Assembly: GCF_002157685.2 (NCBI RefSeq)
Contig: NZ_AP026738.1
Span: 1,984,001-2,048,000 of the forward strand
DNA length: 64,000 bases
Reading direction: 5' to 3'
Source: Comamonas thiooxydans
Lineage (GTDB): Bacteria; Pseudomonadota; Gammaproteobacteria; Burkholderiales; Burkholderiaceae_C
A program made the translations under genes and the position numbers. How positions within the stretch are numbered: the stretch's first letter is position 1; each line of letters begins with the position of its first letter. Positions 60,138-64,000 of this stretch are shown piece by piece. The notes beneath the pieces were generated by a model. The model had not been told where the DNA came from and made no database searches. It worked only from the letters and a program-made list of their open reading frames with translations.

Positions 60138-60934
60138 ATGTGCAATTCGACTTTTCGGGCCGCCATGTGATGGTGTTTGGCGGCACCACAGGCATCAACC
60201 TGGGTATTGCCCAGCACTACGCGATGGCAGGAGCCCGAGTCTCGGTCGTCAGCCGCAAGCAGGCCAATGTGGATGCGGCCCTGGCGACGTTGGGTGCGCA
60301 GGCCTTTGGCGTGGTGGCCGATGTGCGCGATGAGCAGGCCGTGGCTGCGGCGTTGGCGCAGGCCGTGGCCTGCCATGGGCCGCTTGACGTGCTGGTGTCT
60401 GGTGCGGCAGGCAACTTCCTCGCACCTGCGGAGCAGATGTCGTCCAACGCCTTCAAGGTGGTGGTGGACATCGATCTGCTGGGCAGCTTTCATGTCGCGC
60501 GTCAGGCTCTGGCGCACTTGCGGCAGCCGGGGGCGAGCCTGATCTTCATCACCGCGCCCCAGTCCACCGTGCCCATGATGTACCAGGCCCATGTCTGTGC
60601 AGCCAAGGCAGGAGTGGACCATCTGGCGCGGGTGCTGGCGCTGGAGTGGGGTGGCAGGGGCATTCGTGTGAATGCCATTTCCCCCGGCCCCATCGAGGGC
60701 ACGGAAGGCATGCGCCGGCTGGCCCCGCAGGGGGCAGAAGGAGACGCTCTGGTGCGCAGCATGGTGCCGCTGGGGCGCATGGGTACGACCGCGGATATTG
60801 CCCGACTGGCCATGTTTCTGGGCAGCGATGCGGCCAGTTATATCTCCGGCACGGTCATTGCCTGTGACGGCGGGGCGCAGGGCCAGCTCTCGCCCATGGT
60901 TGCCGCCGCCATGGCAATGCCGCAGCAGGATTAG
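60134..60934 (+). CDS. SDR, 2,4-dienoyl-CoA reductase-like (AtuG position), 266 aa
   Basis: The cofactor loop is atypical (FGGTTGINLG). At the catalytic site there is no Tyr-x-x-x-Lys but HVCAAKAGVDHLARVLALEWG, with the Lys kept, and SPGPIEGTEGMRRLAP follows. This is the pattern of 2,4-dienoyl-CoA reductases (peroxisomal DECR2 type). GAGGAG lies before the ATG at 60134. Reduction of a dienoyl-CoA fits breakdown of an unsaturated isoprenoid chain. It is translationally coupled to the ligase. Confidence 0.88.
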   Translation: MNVQFDFSGRHVMVFGGTTGINLGIAQHYAMAGARVSVVSRKQANVDAALATLGAQAFGVVADVRDEQAVAAALAQAVACHGPLDVLVSGAAGNFLAPAEQMSSNAFKVVVDIDLLGSFHVARQALAHLRQPGASLIFITAPQSTVPMMYQAHVCAAKAGVDHLARVLALEWGGRGIRVNAISPGPIEGTEGMRRLAPQGAEGDALVRSMVPLGRMGTTADIARLAMFLGSDAASYISGTVIACDGGAQGQLSPMVAAAMAMPQQD

Positions 60935-60997
60935 AGACACAACAAGAAAAAGCGTGGGTTATGGGTTCCGGGTTGCACACTATCAAGGAGACAAACC

Positions 60998-62578
60998 ATG
61001 ATCGAGATGAGTCTGACGAAGGAGGCACGGCGCATCCGGCGCATTGCGCTGGGCGACCTGCTCTACCGCACGGCGCGCAAGTCTGGCAGCCGTACGGCGC
61101 TGGTCGATGGTGCTGAGCGCATCAGCTATGCCGAGCTGGATGCGCGAAGTTCGCGCTTCGCGCATTATTTGCTCTCGACGCTGGGGACGAGCAAGCAGAT
61201 CGGCATGCTGTGCGCCAATTCCATAGACATGGTGGTGGCCTGCAATGCCATTCACAAGGCGGGGCAGGTGTGGGTGCCTGTCAATATCAAGCTGGAGGTA
61301 TCGAGCATCGACTACATCCTGCGGCATGCAGAGGTGTCGGCAGTGGTGGTCGATCAGGAGTTGCTGGCCCTGCCCGGGCTGGCCGAAATTCTGCAGCAAT
61401 TGCAGGTGCCGCTCATCATCACTCGCCGGCAAGTGCAGCAAGTGCTGCCGGGCATATCGCTGACACAGGCCGAGGCAGGCCAGTCCGATGCTTTGCCCGA
61501 GGTTGATATTGACGACAACCAGGCGGCCTTGCTCATGTACACCAGCGGCACTACGGGCAATCCCAAGGGCGTGGTGCATTCCCATCTGTCGGTATATGCG
61601 GCGGTCAAGGGCAATATCGACGAGATGAAATATGGCGAGGCTGATGTGCTCAGCGGCTGGTTGCCTCTGTTTCATTGCGCCCAGCATGCGCTGGTGCAGA
61701 CTGCGCTGGCGGCAGGCGCCTGCACCGTGCTCACGCGGCAGTTTGTACCGGCGGAGGTTGGGCAACTGGTGCTGAAGGAAGGTGTGACGATCTTTGTCGG
61801 ACTGCCCCTGATGTATGCCGCGGTGCTGGCCGATCCGGGTTTTGCGCCCACCACCATCCGGCAGTGCATCTATGCCATGGCGCCCATTCCCAAACCCTTG
61901 ATCGCCCAGATTGCGCAGCGCATGTGCCGCAATATCTCCCTGGCCACGGGACAGACCGAGATATATCCGGCTACCATGACTTTCTACCCCTTGCTCAACG
62001 CCGAATGCGATGCCAATTTCTGGGGGCGCTCTCTGAGCACTTGCGAGACCGCCGTTATGGATGACGATGGCAATCTGCTGGGAGCGGGCCAGGTCGGTGA
62101 GATCGTGCACCGCGGCCCCAATGCCATGCTGGGTTATTTCAAGGACCCCAAGGCGACGGCAGAGGCACAGAAGTTTGGCTGGCACCATACCGGCGACCTG
62201 GGCATGTGGGACGCGCAGGGGCGCATGGAGTTCATAGATCGCAAGAAGGACATGATCAAGACCGGCGGCGAGAACGTGGCCAGCGTGAAGGTTGAAGCCG
62301 TGGTGCTGGCGCATCCGGAAGTGGCGGCCGCCGCCGTGTTCGGTCTGCCGCATCCCCACTGGAGCGAGGCGGTCTGTGCCTTTGTCATGCGCAAGCCGGG
62401 GGCTCAAGTGGATTCGGAGTCGATACTGGCCCATTGCCGCAATCATCTCAGCGGCTTTGAAGTGCCAAAACTGGTCCATTTCGTGGAGGCCTTCCCGTCC
62501 ACGGCGACGGGCAAGGTGCAGAAAAACGTGATGCGACGCCAGTTCGAGCAGGTGGCCAGAGAGCTTTGGGGCACCTGA
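60998..62578 (+). CDS. AMP-dependent acyl-CoA synthetase, 526 aa
   Basis: Motifs are YTSGTTGNPKGVV, TGQTEIYPATM in place of the usual YGxTE (so the A5 motif is modified), HTGDLGMWDAQGR, DRKKDMIKTGGENVAS and the C-terminal ATGKVQKNVMR. It is the second ligase of this operon and the third in the region, so the pathways may take more than one acid or activate side products. AAGGAG lies before the ATG. It ends the plus-strand operon. Confidence 0.92.
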   Translation: MIEMSLTKEARRIRRIALGDLLYRTARKSGSRTALVDGAERISYAELDARSSRFAHYLLSTLGTSKQIGMLCANSIDMVVACNAIHKAGQVWVPVNIKLEVSSIDYILRHAEVSAVVVDQELLALPGLAEILQQLQVPLIITRRQVQQVLPGISLTQAEAGQSDALPEVDIDDNQAALLMYTSGTTGNPKGVVHSHLSVYAAVKGNIDEMKYGEADVLSGWLPLFHCAQHALVQTALAAGACTVLTRQFVPAEVGQLVLKEGVTIFVGLPLMYAAVLADPGFAPTTIRQCIYAMAPIPKPLIAQIAQRMCRNISLATGQTEIYPATMTFYPLLNAECDANFWGRSLSTCETAVMDDDGNLLGAGQVGEIVHRGPNAMLGYFKDPKATAEAQKFGWHHTGDLGMWDAQGRMEFIDRKKDMIKTGGENVASVKVEAVVLAHPEVAAAAVFGLPHPHWSEAVCAFVMRKPGAQVDSESILAHCRNHLSGFEVPKLVHFVEAFPSTATGKVQKNVMRRQFEQVARELWGT

Positions 62579-62604
62579 TATCCGGGCGTGCCCCGCAAAT
62601 GCTG

Positions 62605-62633
62605 CCAGGGCCTGCAAAAGCAGGCCCTGGTTT
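62605..62633. terminator. bidirectional terminator
   Basis: CCAGGGCCTGC-aaaa-GCAGGCCCTGG is a perfect 11-bp stem between the convergent ligase and SDR genes. It has TTT on the plus side. Confidence 0.75.
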
Positions 62634-63433
62634 CACTCTGCGGTCTCCTGCGCCCAGGACAGTACCGGGTCGGCGCGCGTCTCGATGAGCTTGTTGCGAG
62701 CCTTGAGTAGCGGGTCCAGCATCTCCGGCTGAGGCACGATCCAGTATTCACCACGGTCAATGGCTGCAAAGACGCGGTTGGCGAACTCCTCGGTGTCCAT
62801 ACCGTTTTCGTCGAGCAAATGGGTCATCATGCCGTGAAACTTTGCCGACGCCGCGTCAGGTGCTTCTCGGAAGATGGCTGTCCTGACGGGGCCTGGTGCC
62901 AGCAGCGAGACCTTGATTTGCGGATCAATGGCCGCGAGTTCGCCAGCCAGACCTTCGGTTAGCGCGACCACTGCGAACTTGGTGGCGGAGTAGGGAGCCA
63001 TCATGGCGCTGGGCAGAAAGCCGCCTACCGATGCTGTGTTGATGATGCGGGCAGGCCGGTTGGCCCTGAGCAGACGCGGCACAAAAGCGCGCAGGCCGTT
63101 GACGATGCCGTTGACATTGACCTGCCAGGCCTGCTGCCACTTGGCATCGCTGATCTCCCAGCTATTGCCGGTGCTGAGAACGCCTGCGTTGTTGAACAGC
63201 AGATCGACCTGACCGAAAGCTGCATAGGCCTTGTCGGCCAGCGCATCCAGCGACGCCTGGCTGGTGACATCGGTGGCCACGGCCAATGCCTGATCTCCCA
63301 GTTCCAGCGCGACTTTCTCAAGACCCGCCTGGTCGCGGTCTGCAACCACGACCTTCATTCCAAGAGTGACTGCCTTTCTGGCAAGGCCTGCACCAATTCC
63401 ACTGGCGGCGCCGGTGATGACTGCAACTTTCAT
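62633..63433 (-). CDS. SDR oxidoreductase, 266 aa
   Basis: It is a classical SDR: TGAASGIGAG, NNAG, Ser in NTASVGGF and catalytic YSATKFAVVAL. After the core it has a C-terminal part that ends RADPVLSWAQETAE. It belongs to the broad group of unassigned NAD(P)-dependent SDRs, and the substrate is unknown. It is convergent with the carboxylase operon and divergent from the SDR at 63744, with which it shares the AT-rich promoter region. Confidence 0.9.
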   Translation of the reverse strand: MKVAVITGAASGIGAGLARKAVTLGMKVVVADRDQAGLEKVALELGDQALAVATDVTSQASLDALADKAYAAFGQVDLLFNNAGVLSTGNSWEISDAKWQQAWQVNVNGIVNGLRAFVPRLLRANRPARIINTASVGGFLPSAMMAPYSATKFAVVALTEGLAGELAAIDPQIKVSLLAPGPVRTAIFREAPDAASAKFHGMMTHLLDENGMDTEEFANRVFAAIDRGEYWIVPQPEMLDPLLKARNKLIETRADPVLSWAQETAE

Positions 63434-63505
63434 GATTTCCTCATTGGCTAAATACGAATGGATTAAAGCATTTCCAGCTTATCTATATTTCTCACGAATT
63501 CCCGC

Positions 63506-63633
63506 TTGACAGTTATTGAAGGTGTTTACAGTCTTTATTGATTGATTAAATGGAAAGACCTGCTTGACATATAAAAAATCCGGGCACAGTACGTCCGAAT
63601 GAATTAATGGTTTTCACTAGGGACTGTAAACAC
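63506..63633. promoter_or_regulatory. divergent promoter region with paired inverted 12-mers
   Basis: GTGTTTACAGTC (63522-63533) and GACTGTAAACAC (63622-63633) are exact reverse complements 88 bp apart. TTGACA boxes stand at 63506 and 63563. The whole 310-bp gap is AT-rich. This looks like a two-site operator serving the divergent SDR genes. Confidence 0.6.
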
Positions 63634-63743
63634 AAACTTATTTTGTAAAGAGGAAAACTCAGAGTGATTTGAATTTGAAAAGAACAAAGAATCTCAATCC
63701 TCATCGCCAATTGGTGGCGGTCAGTCAGTATTGAGGTTTGAAA

Positions 63744-64000
63744 ATGAATCCATTCATCAGTGGTTTGGAAGGAAAAGTGGTTCTGGTCACAGGTGGTGCC
63801 TCGGGCATAGGCCTGGCCAGCGCCCAGGCCCTGGCAGCCAGCGGAGCCAAGGTGGTGTGTGCCGATCTGCAGCAAAGCCAGGATTTGCCGCAGGGCTGCG
63901 AATTTCGCAAGCTTGACGTGAGCAGCGAGAAGCTGACCAATGAGTTGGTTGCTTACATGCTGGACCGCTATGGGCATATTGATGGGCTGGTGACTTCGGC
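63744..64000 (+). CDS. SDR oxidoreductase, 3' end beyond the window
   Basis: Only the first 85 codons are in the window. The cofactor loop is TGGASGIGLAS at about residue 16, and the strand DVSSEKLTN and RYGHIDGLVTSA follow, so it is a short-chain dehydrogenase. The start follows GAGG about 9 bases upstream. The protein is truncated by the window edge, not by a mutation. Confidence 0.88.
   Translation, partial: MNPFISGLEGKVVLVTGGASGIGLASAQALAASGAKVVCADLQQSQDLPQGCEFRKLDVSSEKLTNELVAYMLDRYGHIDGLVTS

Noticed and set aside
41552..62578. Steroid-degradation cluster, as expected for Comamonas testosteroni
   Set aside because: No ring-degradation genes (ketosteroid dehydrogenase, Kst, Tes enzymes) are present, and a biotin-dependent carboxylase is not part of steroid side-chain removal.

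Overview
The window looks like a chromosomal segment of a GC-rich betaproteobacterium of the Comamonadaceae, most likely Comamonas or a close relative. The basis is the style of the housekeeping proteins (85-residue IF-1, PpiD, GlnD, fused PurL), the tRNA genes and a short AT-rich dispersed repeat that I associate with this family. The genus is an inference from memory, not a search result.

Positions 1-13300 are a loosely packed accessory stretch. It holds a small lipoprotein, a coiled-coil protein, a membrane diguanylate cyclase, decayed prophage-like fragments (3310-4113), the periplasmic chaperone ppiD, two identical tRNA-His genes, a TetR / sulfide:quinone-oxidoreductase-like / DUF1641 operon with a clear operator, a His-rich lipoprotein, a 49-residue protein, a CsbD protein, tRNA-fMet and tRNA-Pro. 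Positions 13356-23123 are core: infA, psd, glnD, map and purL. Positions 23250-24400 hold a small hypothetical gene, a region of strong inverted repeats, and an XRE repressor with a 32-bp palindromic operator.

Positions 24911-33038 form one five-gene block: SWIM zinc-finger protein, DUF5691, MoxR-type AAA ATPase, DUF5682 and a VWA protein. It resembles the uncharacterised E. coli yehL/M/P/Q genes and is the best candidate here for a poorly described system. Then come a DUF808 membrane protein, ompW, an egtD-egtB ergothioneine operon, metY, a second diguanylate cyclase and a DEDDy exonuclease.

Positions 41552-64000 are catabolic. A minus-strand operon (thiolase, two MaoC-fold proteins, SDR, acyl-CoA dehydrogenase, acyl-CoA ligase, crotonase) diverges from an AraC-type regulator and encodes a complete CoA-linked beta-oxidation set. 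It is followed by a plus-strand operon (TetR, SDR, biotin-dependent carboxyltransferase, acyl-CoA dehydrogenase, methylglutaconyl-CoA-hydratase-like crotonase, biotin carboxylase, second acyl-CoA dehydrogenase, BKACE, ligase, SDR, ligase). Its order matches the Pseudomonas acyclic-terpene-utilisation (atu) cluster closely, but with a BKACE enzyme and extra genes and without a visible atuA. Together they suggest use of a branched or isoprenoid carboxylic acid. The window ends inside another SDR gene.
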